Shown one piece after another: positions 1 to 8,091 of a DNA stretch of 64,000 nt. Within the stretch, counting starts at the first letter, position 1; every line of letters begins with the position of its first letter. The notes under the pieces are model-generated. The model ran no database searches. It was not told the origin of the DNA and was given only the letters and a program-made list of their open reading frames with translations. The stretch is from an uncultured Verrucomicrobiota bacterium (GTDB lineage: Bacteria; Verrucomicrobiota; Verrucomicrobiia; Limisphaerales; UBA9464). The stretch is taken from contig CAIWAH010000183.1 of the NCBI GenBank assembly GCA_903910585.1, positions 23,446 to 87,445 of the forward strand, written 5' to 3'. A program made the translations under genes and the position numbers.

Positions 1-181
1 ATACGTGGACCCTGACTCCAATGTCCCGCAGCATCCCCTCCAGAGGTCCAGGGCGCAGTTGGATCACATGTGGCTCGAAAGCATCCCTGTCCAGTGCGCG
101 CAGGCATTCGATCATCAGCGTCTCTGCACCGCCTTTTTCCCCGACACACGAAATCCACGCGATGGGAATAGGCGTCTTCAT
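1..181 (-). CDS. Glycosyltransferase family 4-like protein, N-terminal part (runs off the window)
   Basis: Only the first 60 codons are inside the window; the gene continues past base 1. The start ATG at 181 overlaps the stop of the upstream STAS gene in an ATGA tetranucleotide, so the two genes are probably translationally coupled. The peptide begins with a short hydrophobic beta strand (PIPIAWIS) followed by the glycine-rich turn GEKGGAETLM and then a helix and EPHVIQLRPG. This is the nucleotide-sugar/acceptor Rossmann start typical of GT-B glycosyltransferases (group 1, GT4), whose first loop reads GGxE. Seen: start, overlap and motif. Inferred: a sugar transferase in polysaccharide or glycolipid synthesis. 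The substrate cannot be told from this fragment. Confidence 0.6.
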   Translation of the reverse strand, partial: MKTPIPIAWISCVGEKGGAETLMIECLRALDRDAFEPHVIQLRPGPLEGMLRDIGVRVHV

Positions 182-699
182 TCGTGCGACTGTTCCCCCA
201 GCTGCTGCTCAAGCATGCGGGTGAGCTCGCTGAATCTCGCCACATTCTCGGGCCGCAGCGCCATCAGCAGGCGGTGCGCTTCGAGACAGCATTGCGCGGT
301 GTCCGTTCGGCTGCCTCCCGCTGGAACCAATGTTGCCTCGGATTCAGTCTGGATTTGTGGCGATTCTGGCAACACGCCAACCAACGGAAGCACTCCGAGA
401 CTGTCCAAGAGATCCTTAACCCGCTCATTCGGACGAAAGAGCACGAGGGTCGGGTTTGATTGGGTGCGTCCCGACACGGACCGACATGAGGCCAGATGGG
501 CTAGAACACCGGAAAAAGTGCTGTCCATCAACAGACATGCGGACAGATCAAGGCAGATTTGCTGAGCGCCATCGGCCAGGAGGCGTTCCACCAAAATCTT
601 GAAATCGCGTGCCCCTTCCACCGCAGCCCGGCCGACTATTCGAATATAGCCGGTCGGCGGTTCGGAGAAGTAACTTAGTTGGCAGCCGGGCAATGGCAT
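178..699 (-). CDS. STAS-domain protein (anti-sigma factor antagonist-like)
   Basis: A 173-residue soluble protein. Residues about 15-100 follow the STAS pattern: a first beta strand (YIRIVGRAAV), a helix with the segment FKILVERLL, then QICLDLSACLLMDSTFSGVLAHLA. In that last segment the DSTFSG turn matches the conserved D-S-(S/T) phosphorylatable loop of SpoIIAA-like proteins. The C-terminal 70 residues are an unassigned tail rich in Glu/Gln. Known family role: binding of anti-sigma factors or switch kinases by a phosphorylatable loop serine; here the serine in DST is the candidate. The stop overlaps the start of the glycosyltransferase gene, so this protein may regulate a surface polysaccharide locus lying beyond the window edge. 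That link is inference from context. Confidence 0.7.
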   Translation of the reverse strand: MPLPGCQLSYFSEPPTGYIRIVGRAAVEGARDFKILVERLLADGAQQICLDLSACLLMDSTFSGVLAHLASCRSVSGRTQSNPTLVLFRPNERVKDLLDSLGVLPLVGVLPESPQIQTESEATLVPAGGSRTDTAQCCLEAHRLLMALRPENVARFSELTRMLEQQLGEQSHE

Positions 700-742
700 C
701 TGTTGCGAAACATGCGGAGGGTCAACCGAGGGTCAAGCGCCT

Positions 743-1222
743 TTAGGGTGTCACGGCCAACCGCTCGTCCTCATCGGCTCGTTTCATGAGCACCCCCTGC
801 TCTTTGTAGGCGCGGAGAACGAAATGAGTGGCCGTCGAAAGCACCCCTTGCAGCGTGCTGAGTTTCTCGGAAACAAAACTTGCCACCTCACGCAGATTGG
901 AACCCTCAACCTCCACCAGCAGATCGTATCCCCCGGACATCAGGTGGCATGAACGAACCTCGGCATACTTGGCGATCCGTTCCGCCAATTTGTCGAACCC
1001 GCCACCGCGTTCCGGCGTGATACGGACTTCGATGACGGCACGAACCAAATCCCGACCCAGCTTGTCTTCATTCAGGACCGCCCGGTAGCCCAGGATTACC
1101 TGGTCGGCACTCAACAACTTTAGGCGGGATCGGACTTCCGCCTCGGACAACCCCAGCATTCCGGCCAGTTCGTCGGGTGCAAGCGAGGCGTTTGAGGAGA
1201 TGAGCTTAAGCAGCGGATCCAT
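743..1222 (-). CDS. Lrp/AsnC-family transcriptional regulator
   Basis: A 159-residue protein with an N-terminal winged helix-turn-helix (about residues 1-50, LAPDELAGMLGLSEAEVRSRL) and a C-terminal RAM/AsnC ligand-binding alpha-beta domain (about 65-145) with the typical HLMSGGYDLLVEVEG turn. Family members sense amino acids and often control a neighbouring divergent gene. The gene is divergent from a lysine 2,3-aminomutase-like gene, with about 120 bp between the preferred start codons, so regulation of that gene, possibly in response to lysine or another amino acid, is a reasonable inference. No operator could be picked out by eye. Confidence 0.9.
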   Translation of the reverse strand: MDPLLKLISSNASLAPDELAGMLGLSEAEVRSRLKLLSADQVILGYRAVLNEDKLGRDLVRAVIEVRITPERGGGFDKLAERIAKYAEVRSCHLMSGGYDLLVEVEGSNLREVASFVSEKLSTLQGVLSTATHFVLRAYKEQGVLMKRADEDERLAVTP

Positions 1223-1344
1223 TTCGGCGCGATTGAATTGGGATGGTCACGTCAACGAAAGCGCAAACTTGGGTATTGCGCGCCAGCCAAGGCTCCCGGT
1301 TGCTTGACGCAAACCCGCTCCCGCCTAACGTCCCCATCATCTCA

Positions 1345-2628
1345 ATGGACTCGCTGTCTTGCCCCGCCAAATCCGTGAGCGATTGGAGTCCCTCAGCCAC
1401 ATCCCTGAAGTCGTTCATTTCCAGTGGCCGTGGGAAGTGGAGTTCAGTCCCTGATGCCGACTGGAACGATTGGCGGTGGCAACTGAAGCACCGCGTCACG
1501 TCGTTGGATCAGTTGGAGTCGCTGCTCCCCACCCTGACCCGGGAGGAACGGGCGGGAGCGGTGCTGGCGCGCTCAAAGCTGGCGGTCGCGATCACGCCGC
1601 ACTTTTTCAGCCTCATTGACCCGGCAAATCCGAATTGCCCCATCCGCCGCCAAGTCATCCCCCGAATCGAAGAAGGGAACACAGCCCCGTGGGAAACGGA
1701 CGACCCGGTTGGCGAAGATTCTCATTCACCGGTGCCGGGGCTGGTCCACCGTTATCCCGACCGCGTGCTGTTTTTGGTCACGGACCGCTGTGCCGCCTAT
1801 TGCCGTTATTGCACCCGTTCCCGCCTGGTAAGCAATGCCGCCGGATATGACTTCCATCCGGAGTTCGACCGGCAGATCGCCTACATTGAGCAGCACCCGG
1901 AAATCCGCGATGTGCTCCTCAGCGGCGGGGACGCGCTGCTGCTCAGCGACGACAAACTGGAGCATCTGCTCGCCCGGCTCCGTCGCATCCCGCACATCGA
2001 GTTTCTCCGCATCGGCTCGCGCATCCCCATATTTTTGCCGCAGCGAATCACGCCGGAACTGTGCGCCATGCTGAAGCGTTATCATCCGCTGTTCATGAGT
2101 GTGCATGTGAATCACCCCAATGAACTCACGACCGAGGTCCGTGATGCCTTGGGACGGCTCGCCGACGCGGGAATCCCCCTCGGCAACCAGTCGGTGCTGC
2201 TCAGGCACGTCAACGACAGCGTGGACGTCATGAAGGCTCTGACGCACAAGCTGCTGATGTGCCGGGTGCGGCCCTACTACCTTTACCAGTGTGACCTGAT
2301 TCAGGGCTCGGCGCACTTGCGGGCCAGCGTGCGCAAGGGCTTGGAGATCATCCGGGGGCTGCGCGGTCACACGACAGGATATGCCGTTCCCCAATACGTC
2401 ATTGATGCTCCGGGCGGCGGCGGGAAAGTGCCGGTCAATCCGGAATACGTTCTCAGCCACAACCACGACCGGGTGGTGATCCGCAACTACGAAGGCAAGG
2501 TGTTCGAATATCCCGAAGCCGCCGATGGAACCCCCATCATCCTTCCAGCGAGGGAAGGCCTGCCCAACTTCGGCTTTGTCCCCACGCCCGCGTCCCGCCG
2601 GTCCAGGTATTTCCCCAAGTTTGCGTGA
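1345..2628 (+). CDS. kamA: KamA family radical SAM protein (lysine 2,3-aminomutase type)
   Basis: Radical S-adenosylmethionine enzyme. The cluster motif CAAYCRYC (CxxxCxxC, residues about 149-156 from the chosen start) would bind the 4Fe-4S cluster, and LLSGGDALLL is the following glycine-rich SAM loop. The C-terminal part has the KamA segments SVHVNHPNE, GNQSVLL, PYYLYQCDLIQG and YVIDAPGGGGK. Family reaction: PLP-dependent interconversion of L-lysine and L-beta-lysine; shorter relatives (EpmB) act in EF-P modification. At about 428 residues with the long C-terminus it fits KamA better than EpmB. The frame is open back to an ATG at 1243, but that would leave only 20 bp to the divergent regulator, so the ATG at 1345 is preferred. 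Exact substrate (lysine or glutamate) is not certain. Confidence 0.85.
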   Translation: MDSLSCPAKSVSDWSPSATSLKSFISSGRGKWSSVPDADWNDWRWQLKHRVTSLDQLESLLPTLTREERAGAVLARSKLAVAITPHFFSLIDPANPNCPIRRQVIPRIEEGNTAPWETDDPVGEDSHSPVPGLVHRYPDRVLFLVTDRCAAYCRYCTRSRLVSNAAGYDFHPEFDRQIAYIEQHPEIRDVLLSGGDALLLSDDKLEHLLARLRRIPHIEFLRIGSRIPIFLPQRITPELCAMLKRYHPLFMSVHVNHPNELTTEVRDALGRLADAGIPLGNQSVLLRHVNDSVDVMKALTHKLLMCRVRPYYLYQCDLIQGSAHLRASVRKGLEIIRGLRGHTTGYAVPQYVIDAPGGGGKVPVNPEYVLSHNHDRVVIRNYEGKVFEYPEAADGTPIILPAREGLPNFGFVPTPASRRSRYFPKFA

Positions 2629-2659
2629 AAACGGACCGGCCGATCCTCCGGACCGTCAG

Positions 2660-4282
2660 CTAGACGACGGCCAGAGGCTGATGGTGCTGCCGCTGATGGG
2701 CGGCCGCGATGAATCCCTTGAACAGCGGATGCGGCTTGTTCGGCTTGCTGAGAAACTCCGGATGGAACTGTGACGCGATGTAGAACGGGTGCGCGGGCAG
2801 TTCGACGATCTCGACGAGCGCATTGTCCGGCGTCGTGCCGCTGAAAACGAACCCGGCAGCCTCGTATCGGGCCCGGTAGGCATTGTTGAACTCGTAACGA
2901 TGCCGGTGCCGTTCGCTGATGAAGAAGGCACCGTAGAGCTTCAGCGCCAACGATCCCTCCTTCAACTGGCATTCCTGGGCACCCAGGCGCATGGAACCAC
3001 CCTTGCGCTTCACATGCCGCTGGGTTTCCTGGAGGTGAATGACCGGATCCGGACTTTGCGCGTTGAATTCGGTGGAATGCGCCTCGGGCAAACCCAGGAC
3101 GTTGCGGGCGAATTCGATGGATGCGATTTGCATGCCCAAGCACAGGCCGAGATAGGGAATCTTGTTTTCCCGGGCATACTGCGCCGCCCTGATCTTGCCT
3201 TCGACTCCGCGCTCACCGAAGCCGCCGGGAACGAGGATCCCGCCCAAGTCCTTGAGGAGCTTTTCGCCGCCGGGCTTCTCCACGTCTTCCGCCTCGATGT
3301 GCTCGATCTGGACACCGCAGTCGTTGGCGACTCCGCCGTGCTTGAGCGCCTCATAGACGGATTTGTAGGCATCCTGCAGCTCGATGTATTTGCCTACCAC
3401 GCCGATGCGGACGCGGTGCTGCGGGGCGACCAGCCGCCGAATGATGTCCTGCCAATGCCCCATGTTCGCGGACGGCACCTCCAGCTGAAGCTGCCGGCAC
3501 ACGAGGTCATCCATGCGCTCCCGCTGAAGCATGAGCGGCACCTCGTAGATCGAGTGGTCCACGTCCTTTTCCTCGATCACCGCCTCGAACGGGACATTGC
3601 AGAACATGCTCAGCTTTTGCCGCAGCTCCTTGTTCAGGGCGTGCTCGGTGCGACAGACCAGCAGGTTCGGGGCAAGGCCGATTTCCCGCAGCTTGGCGAC
3701 ACTCTGCTGGCTGGGCTTGGTCTTCAGTTCGCCCGCCGCCTTGATGTAGGGGATGTAGGTGACGTGGATGAAGCACACGTTGTGCGGGCCGACCTCGAGG
3801 GCAAATTCCCGGATCGCCTCCAGGAACGGCAACCCCTCGATGTCGCCCACGGTGCCGCCGATTTCGGTGATCAGCACGTCCGCCTTCGTGTCGTCGGCGA
3901 GCAACGTGATGCGCCGCTGGATCTCGTCGGTGACGTGGGGAATCACCTGAACCGTTTTGCCCAGGTAAACGCCGTCGCGCTCATTGTCGAGCACCTGCTG
4001 ATACACCTGGCCGCTGGTGGTGGCGTTTTTACGGCTGAGCTTGGTGTTCGTGAAACGCTCGTAGTGTCCGAGATCCAGGTCGGTCTCCGCGCCGTCATCG
4101 AGCACATACACCTCGCCGTGCTGGTAGGGAGACATCGTGCCCGGATCCAGGTTCAGGTAGGGATCGAACTTCTGGAGCGTGACCTTCAGCCCGCGGTTCT
4201 CCAGCAGCGTGCCCAGCGCCGCCGCCGTCAGGCCCTTGCCCAGCGAACTGACCACACCGCCCGTGACGAACACATACTTCAT
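2660..4282 (-). CDS. pyrG: CTP synthase
   Basis: Glutamine-dependent amidation of UTP to CTP, the last step of pyrimidine nucleotide synthesis. The protein from the ATG at 4282 is 540 residues, the usual family length. It starts [18 protein letters not shown], the diagnostic N-terminal P-loop of the synthetase domain (residues 1 to about 267). The class I glutamine amidotransferase domain follows, with GLCLGMQ and the nucleophile Cys near residue 381, and the late His-Glu pair in [10 protein letters not shown]. The frame remains open 32 codons further upstream, but the conserved start fixes 4282. It converges on kamA with about 30 bp between the stops and is divergent from the exported hydrolase gene at 4354. 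Confidence 0.97.
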   Translation of the reverse strand: MKYVFVTGGVVSSLGKGLTAAALGTLLENRGLKVTLQKFDPYLNLDPGTMSPYQHGEVYVLDDGAETDLDLGHYERFTNTKLSRKNATTSGQVYQQVLDNERDGVYLGKTVQVIPHVTDEIQRRITLLADDTKADVLITEIGGTVGDIEGLPFLEAIREFALEVGPHNVCFIHVTYIPYIKAAGELKTKPSQQSVAKLREIGLAPNLLVCRTEHALNKELRQKLSMFCNVPFEAVIEEKDVDHSIYEVPLMLQRERMDDLVCRQLQLEVPSANMGHWQDIIRRLVAPQHRVRIGVVGKYIELQDAYKSVYEALKHGGVANDCGVQIEHIEAEDVEKPGGEKLLKDLGGILVPGGFGERGVEGKIRAAQYARENKIPYLGLCLGMQIASIEFARNVLGLPEAHSTEFNAQSPDPVIHLQETQRHVKRKGGSMRLGAQECQLKEGSLALKLYGAFFISERHRHRYEFNNAYRARYEAAGFVFSGTTPDNALVEIVELPAHPFYIASQFHPEFLSKPNKPHPLFKGFIAAAHQRQHHQPLAVV

Positions 4283-4353
4283 GGGCTTGCACGTTCTCCG
4301 GGCGGCCAGCTCGGTGGCCAGCAGAAATTCTTGCCGTCCCTGCGAAATTCTCA

Positions 4354-5742
4354 TTGCAGCCCTTGCCTGAACGGGCAACGCCTTACCCCACCTTGAGTAT
4401 CCCCTTCCCCTTTCAGATCAGTCGTCGTGAGGCACTCCGCCGGCTGATGGTTCTGGGCGCGCCCCTGCTGATTGGCAATGGGTGCCACGTGAACCCCGGC
4501 CCCGCCACCGCACTTCTGCCCCTACACGGAAGCCACCGATTCTCCACCGAGGAAGCGCGCCTGCTGGACGCGCTGGAACGGACCGCCGTGCGTTTCTTCC
4601 AGGAAGCCGCCCATCCGACTACGGGGTTGGTGATGGACCGGAAGCTCGCGGACGGCCAACCCGATGCCCGCACGATCGGCAGCATCGCGGCCACCGGCTT
4701 CGGCCTTTCGGTGCTGTGCCTTGGCCACGCCCGTGGCCACGCGGCCCGGGATGAACTGAAATCCCAAGTCCGCCGCACGCTCCGCTGGCTGCACGACCAA
4801 CAACCGCACGAGCACGGCTTCTTTTACCACTTCTTCCACTTCGGCACCGGCGAGCGCATCTGGAAATGCGAGCTCTCGTCCGTGGATTCCGCCCTGCTTT
4901 TCTGCGGCGCCCTGCACGCCCGAAACCATTTCCACGACGACGCCGAAATCGTCCAGCTGGCGACCGCAATCTACGAGCGGGCGGACTGGAACTGGTTCCT
5001 CAACGGCAAGCTCACGCTGTCGATGGGCTGGAAGCCGGAGTCCGGCTTTCTCGCGTCGCACTGGGATCACTTTTGCGAACTGATGCTCATCAACCTGCTC
5101 GGCCTTGGGTCGCCGACTCACCCGTTGAAGCCGGAGACCTGGCGCGCCTGGAGCCGGCCGGTTCGGGAGATTGGCGCGGAGAAGTTCGTGTGGTCCCCTG
5201 CCCCGCTGTTTGTGCATCAGTTCTCGCACGCCTGGTTCGATTTCCGCGGCCGCACGGACGCCGGCACCGACTGGTTTGCCAATTCCGTCGGCGCCACCCG
5301 GGCGCACTTGCAGTGGAGCCTGCAACAGAAGCACCGCTTCCCGCGCTGGTCCGAAGACCTCTGGGGCGTCACCTCCAGCGATTCGGCGAAGGGCTACGTC
5401 GGTTGGGGCGGACCGCCCGATAGCGGGCCACTTGATGGCACCATTGTGCCCTGCGCCGCGGCCGGGTCTCTGCCGTTCCTCCCGGAGCCCTGCCTCCGCA
5501 CCCTGCGTCACCAGCGCGAGGTCCACGGCGCCCAGGTCTGGAAACGCTACGGCTTTGTGGATGCGTGGAATCCGCACACCAACTGGGTCAATCCCGACGT
5601 CATCGGCATTGATGTCGGCATCACTGCACTGATGGCCGCCAATCTGCGCGATGAATTCATCTGGCGCAGTTTCGGCACGGACCCGGCGGTGACTGCCGGC
5701 TTTCAGCGGGCCGGATTTGTCCCGTCACCGGTCAAAGCGTAG
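4354..5742 (+). CDS. Exported glucoamylase-like glycoside hydrolase (GH144-type fold)
   Basis: A 462-residue protein. Residues 20-45 read [17 protein letters not shown] then GNGC, which looks like a twin-arginine signal ending in a lipobox cysteine, so a Tat-exported lipoprotein is likely. The mature part is helix-rich with the 'putative glucoamylase' pattern (Pfam PF10091): [96 protein letters not shown] and [11 protein letters not shown]. Characterised relatives cleave beta-1,2-glucans; others are untested, so the substrate is unknown. An in-frame later ATG near 4447 would remove the twin arginines, so the upstream start is kept. Confidence 0.8.
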   Translation: MQPLPERATPYPTLSIPFPFQISRREALRRLMVLGAPLLIGNGCHVNPGPATALLPLHGSHRFSTEEARLLDALERTAVRFFQEAAHPTTGLVMDRKLADGQPDARTIGSIAATGFGLSVLCLGHARGHAARDELKSQVRRTLRWLHDQQPHEHGFFYHFFHFGTGERIWKCELSSVDSALLFCGALHARNHFHDDAEIVQLATAIYERADWNWFLNGKLTLSMGWKPESGFLASHWDHFCELMLINLLGLGSPTHPLKPETWRAWSRPVREIGAEKFVWSPAPLFVHQFSHAWFDFRGRTDAGTDWFANSVGATRAHLQWSLQQKHRFPRWSEDLWGVTSSDSAKGYVGWGGPPDSGPLDGTIVPCAAAGSLPFLPEPCLRTLRHQREVHGAQVWKRYGFVDAWNPHTNWVNPDVIGIDVGITALMAANLRDEFIWRSFGTDPAVTAGFQRAGFVPSPVKA

Positions 5743-5772
5743 GCAGAGTCCGTCGGCGCTGCCGCCACGCCG

Positions 5773-6171
5773 TCATGGCTTCGAGGCGTCACCCCGGATG
5801 TATTTGTGGCAGGCGACACAACTGGTCGTGAGCTGGCCGTTGGCGGCATTGGCCCCCTCCACATCCTTGGCTTTCGCCGCCGTCACCAATTCACCCGCCG
5901 CCCGCTGGAACTCGGTCAGGAACAGGGCGTATTCGGGCGTCTGCCGCGCGAGCCAGCCACTGCCGCCACTCAGTTCCACCAACTTGACCGCATTGCCTTC
6001 CAGCCGGCCGAAGTCCTGCGTCACCAAGCCGGACAGCAGGCGATCGGCATACTTCAGCTTACGCCGCATGGCTGCCGCGGTGGCATCGTCCCGGCCCGAC
6101 GGCGCCGGGGCTGCGAGCACCACTGCCGCCAGAAGCATCCAGCGGAGTCCGGACCGAGCTTTCAGTTTCAT
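5773..6171 (-). CDS. Small periplasmic c-type cytochrome
   Basis: A 132-residue protein from the ATG at 6171, which begins an evident Sec signal peptide (MKLKARSGLRW followed by a run of Leu/Ala/Val and AAPAPSG). A single haem-binding motif CVACH lies near the C-terminus in SCVACHKYIRGD. Four-helix organisation with the haem motif close to the end is the layout of cytochrome c'/c556-like proteins. It converges on the glycoside hydrolase gene. The haem attachment motif and signal are seen; electron-transfer or gas-binding role is inferred from the family. The frame is open to an ATG at 6234, but that start would bury the signal peptide. Confidence 0.75.
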   Translation of the reverse strand: MKLKARSGLRWMLLAAVVLAAPAPSGRDDATAAAMRRKLKYADRLLSGLVTQDFGRLEGNAVKLVELSGGSGWLARQTPEYALFLTEFQRAAGELVTAAKAKDVEGANAANGQLTTSCVACHKYIRGDASKP

Positions 6172-6281
6172 GGTGGCGTCCTTTCGGTTCGGATTCACAG
6201 TCGGCCGGGACGCGAGGCGACGCTGTCCGGTCATTGCCGAATCGTGACCGGAAGTTGCGAACCCGGTTCGGGAAAATCGGT

Positions 6282-6311
6282 TTGCGCCCCCGGTGACCGG
6301 GAAACTAGCCT
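6282..6311 (+). promoter_or_regulatory. Possible housekeeping promoter of the DUF5069 gene
   Basis: TTGCGC (6282-6287) and TAGCCT (6306-6311) are separated by 18 bp and sit about 40 bp before the ATG at 6351. Both boxes match sigma-70 consensus only partly. The same CTAGCCT-S-CCG block occurs upstream of grpE. Confidence 0.3.
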
Positions 6312-6350
6312 CCCGGCCGATTCATCTCCGCAGTCGAGATCACTTTTACC

Positions 6351-6797
6351 ATGAGCGATACCTACGTTCCTCTCATCAGCTCCGGCGTGGCCGGCCCGCT
6401 GGGCGTCCTCCACCTCCCGCGCCTCTGGCAGAAGGCTTCCCTCGAAGCCCGCGGCAAGCTCGCCGCCGGTTATCCCGGCATCGGCCAGGGCTACGACATG
6501 ATGGTGATCAACGCCCTCGGCCTGAACGCCGACGCCGTGCGCGCCTTCATCACCGAGAGCAAGCCGACCTATCCGCAGTTCGAGGCGTGGATCAAGGCCC
6601 AGCCCGGCGTGAAGCTGGCGAAGGCCAACATCCACAAGCTCAACGTGAGCATTGCCGGCTACATCCACAACGACGAGACCCGCAAGGGCATCCTCGCCGC
6701 CAACGGCCTGAACGACGACGGCTCGGTGCTGCCGGACGCCATCAACCTCAACAACCTCGACGACTGGTTCGAGTTCCACCAGGCGGTGCTGAAGTAA
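6351..6797 (+). CDS. DUF5069-family protein
   Basis: A 148-residue soluble protein with no signal peptide or membrane segment. The segment GPLGVLHLPRLWQKASLEARGKL near the N-terminus, the central YDMMVINALGLNADAVRAFI and the C-terminal DAINLNNLDDWFEFH are what I recall of the DUF5069 family, which is frequent in Verrucomicrobia and Planctomycetes and has no known function. A strong terminator follows at 6827, so it is probably a single-gene transcript. Codon use is very strongly biased to C/G-ending codons (GCC, AAC, ATC, GGC), which hints at high expression; this is an impression from reading, not a calculation. Confidence 0.75.
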   Translation: MSDTYVPLISSGVAGPLGVLHLPRLWQKASLEARGKLAAGYPGIGQGYDMMVINALGLNADAVRAFITESKPTYPQFEAWIKAQPGVKLAKANIHKLNVSIAGYIHNDETRKGILAANGLNDDGSVLPDAINLNNLDDWFEFHQAVLK

Positions 6798-6826
6798 GCT
6801 TCGGCCAATCCTTCTCCTCTTCCACA

Positions 6827-6855
6827 CGGCGCGGGCTCAAATCCGCGCCGTTTTT
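6827..6855 (+). terminator. Rho-independent terminator after the DUF5069 gene
   Basis: Perfect 8-bp GC stem (CGGCGCGG 6827-6834 with CCGCGCCG 6843-6850), 8-nt loop, then five T. It lies 30 bp after the stop codon at 6797. Confidence 0.85.
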
Positions 6856-7000
6856 CTTCGGGAGACGGTTTTCGACGAGCCGCTGCGGCAATTCACCGAG
6901 GCTTAGCGCCAACCGCCAACGCCACCACCGCGAGCGAGAGAGTCTTGGAGATCATGGTTTTCAGCTACCGGAAGCAGCGGTCGCCGGCAATTCCGGATTC

Positions 7001-7300
7001 CAAGCCCGCGGGTGCATCTGGACATCGTGTGCGCGCGGGCGGGCAGCAAAGTGCTGCCGGTAGCTTACCGGCAGACCCCGTGAATCGGGGCCCACGACTT
7101 ACGGTGAATGCCCGTTGCGGGCTTCAGCTCTGGCCGGAGGCCACGGCACCGCATGTGGGCCGTCGCCCAGAAGCCTTCGGCCAGCTCCGTCAGCCACGCT
7201 CAATTCGTGGCTACACCGCCGCTGCCGGTTGGAAACCGACAGCACTTTCGGGCCGGCCTAGGGCGGACGCACTCGGTGTCCAGATGCACCCCAAGCCCGC
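7001..7300. mobile_element. MITE-like non-autonomous element with 23-bp inverted ends and 9-bp target duplication
   Basis: The 594-bp gap between the DUF5069 stop and the gene at 7392 has no credible gene. Within it, 7010-7032 and 7269-7291 are inverted repeats matching at 21 of 23 positions (outer end GGGTGCATCTGGACA). Immediately outside lies a perfect direct repeat CAAGCCCGC (7001-7009 and 7292-7300), the expected footprint of a 9-bp target duplication. The 282-bp interior is a string of hairpins: GGCAGCA/TGCTGCC (7042-7058), CCGGTA/TACCGG (7057-7071), CCCCG/CGGGG (7076-7090), AGCCACG/CGTGGCT (7192-7212) and an imperfect stem at 7222-7242. No transposase is encoded, so it would need one supplied in trans. 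The transposase family is not identified. Confidence 0.6.
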
Positions 7301-7391
7301 CCCAATGCGACGCGGCCATTGACACCGTCGCATCGCCGGCCGTGAAGTGCGGTCCGCGACGCCGCTCGTTCCACAGCGGTGTCCCGTCCTG

Positions 7392-8045
7392 ATGTTGTCC
7401 TCCCGCTGGATTCTGCTGCTGCTGGCAGTTTGCGCCATGGCCCGGCTTTCAGCCGACGAATGGTGGGCTTGGGCCACCGTGGACATGTGGCGGTCGGCTC
7501 CGTTCACCGGTTCGGTCTTCCTCGGCAACCGGTTCGACTTCGAGGATGGCGCCGTGGTCCAGATCGTTTCGCCCCGGCTGAAATACGAGGTGGCTTCCTG
7601 GCTGGATACCGGTCTCGGCCTTTCGCTGCTGAACATTGACACGCCGGTTGCCCACGATGAGCACCTCCAGGGCCGACCGGAGTTGGAGCTGAACCCCAAG
7701 TTCCGGCTCACCGAGCATCTGCGGCTCGACTGGCGAAACCGCATGGAGTGGCGCTGGAATGAGGGTGACGCGCCCACCAGCCATCGCAGCCGGCATCGGT
7801 TGCAACTGGCCTACACGTTTCCCAGTCCGCTGGGCCCGATCACCCGCGTCTTCGCGAACAACGAATGGCTCATTGATCTGCATGGCCACGGCTGGAGTGA
7901 GAATCGCCTGGTGCCTGCGGGCGTCACGTTCCGCCTCTCAAAGCAGGCCGACCTCGACGTGTTTTACCTGCTGCTGTCCACCCGGCCCCGCGACGACTGG
8001 CAGGCGGAGTCAGTGATCGGCACCCATCTGCGCTGCCGGTTCTGA
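7392..8045 (+). CDS. DUF2490-like outer-membrane beta-barrel protein
   Basis: A 217-residue protein from the ATG at 7392. It has a clear Sec signal peptide (MLSSRWILLLLAVCAMARLSA, cleavage before DEWWAW). The mature part consists of alternating strands with aromatic girdle residues: RPELELNPKFRLTEHLRLDWRNRMEWRW, HRLQLAYTF, RVFANNEWLID, RLVPAGVTFRL and the C-terminal IGTHLRCRF ending in Phe, as in outer-membrane barrels. The pattern resembles DUF2490. The function is unknown. Upstream in-frame ATG at 7347 would place the signal internally, so 7392 is chosen. It precedes the AAA operon by 46 bp in the same direction and may share its transcript. Confidence 0.65.
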   Translation: MLSSRWILLLLAVCAMARLSADEWWAWATVDMWRSAPFTGSVFLGNRFDFEDGAVVQIVSPRLKYEVASWLDTGLGLSLLNIDTPVAHDEHLQGRPELELNPKFRLTEHLRLDWRNRMEWRWNEGDAPTSHRSRHRLQLAYTFPSPLGPITRVFANNEWLIDLHGHGWSENRLVPAGVTFRLSKQADLDVFYLLLSTRPRDDWQAESVIGTHLRCRF

Positions 8046-8091
8046 ACGGAGGCGCATTGACCCGGCGGCGCCCGCCACGACAGCCTCCGCC

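Noticed and set aside
2629..2659. Weak inverted repeat ACGG-A-CCGG / CCGG-A-CCGT between kamA and pyrG stops
   Set aside because: The stem has a central A-A mismatch and no T run on either strand, so it is not supported as a terminator.
2789..4396. A 535-codon plus-strand frame opposite pyrG
   Set aside because: pyrG on the minus strand is unambiguous over its entire length; the antisense frame has no homologous features.
7010..7291. A CRISPR array in the hairpin-rich region after the DUF5069 gene
   Set aside because: The stems are all different from each other and there are no regularly spaced direct repeats; inverted ends with a target duplication explain the region better.
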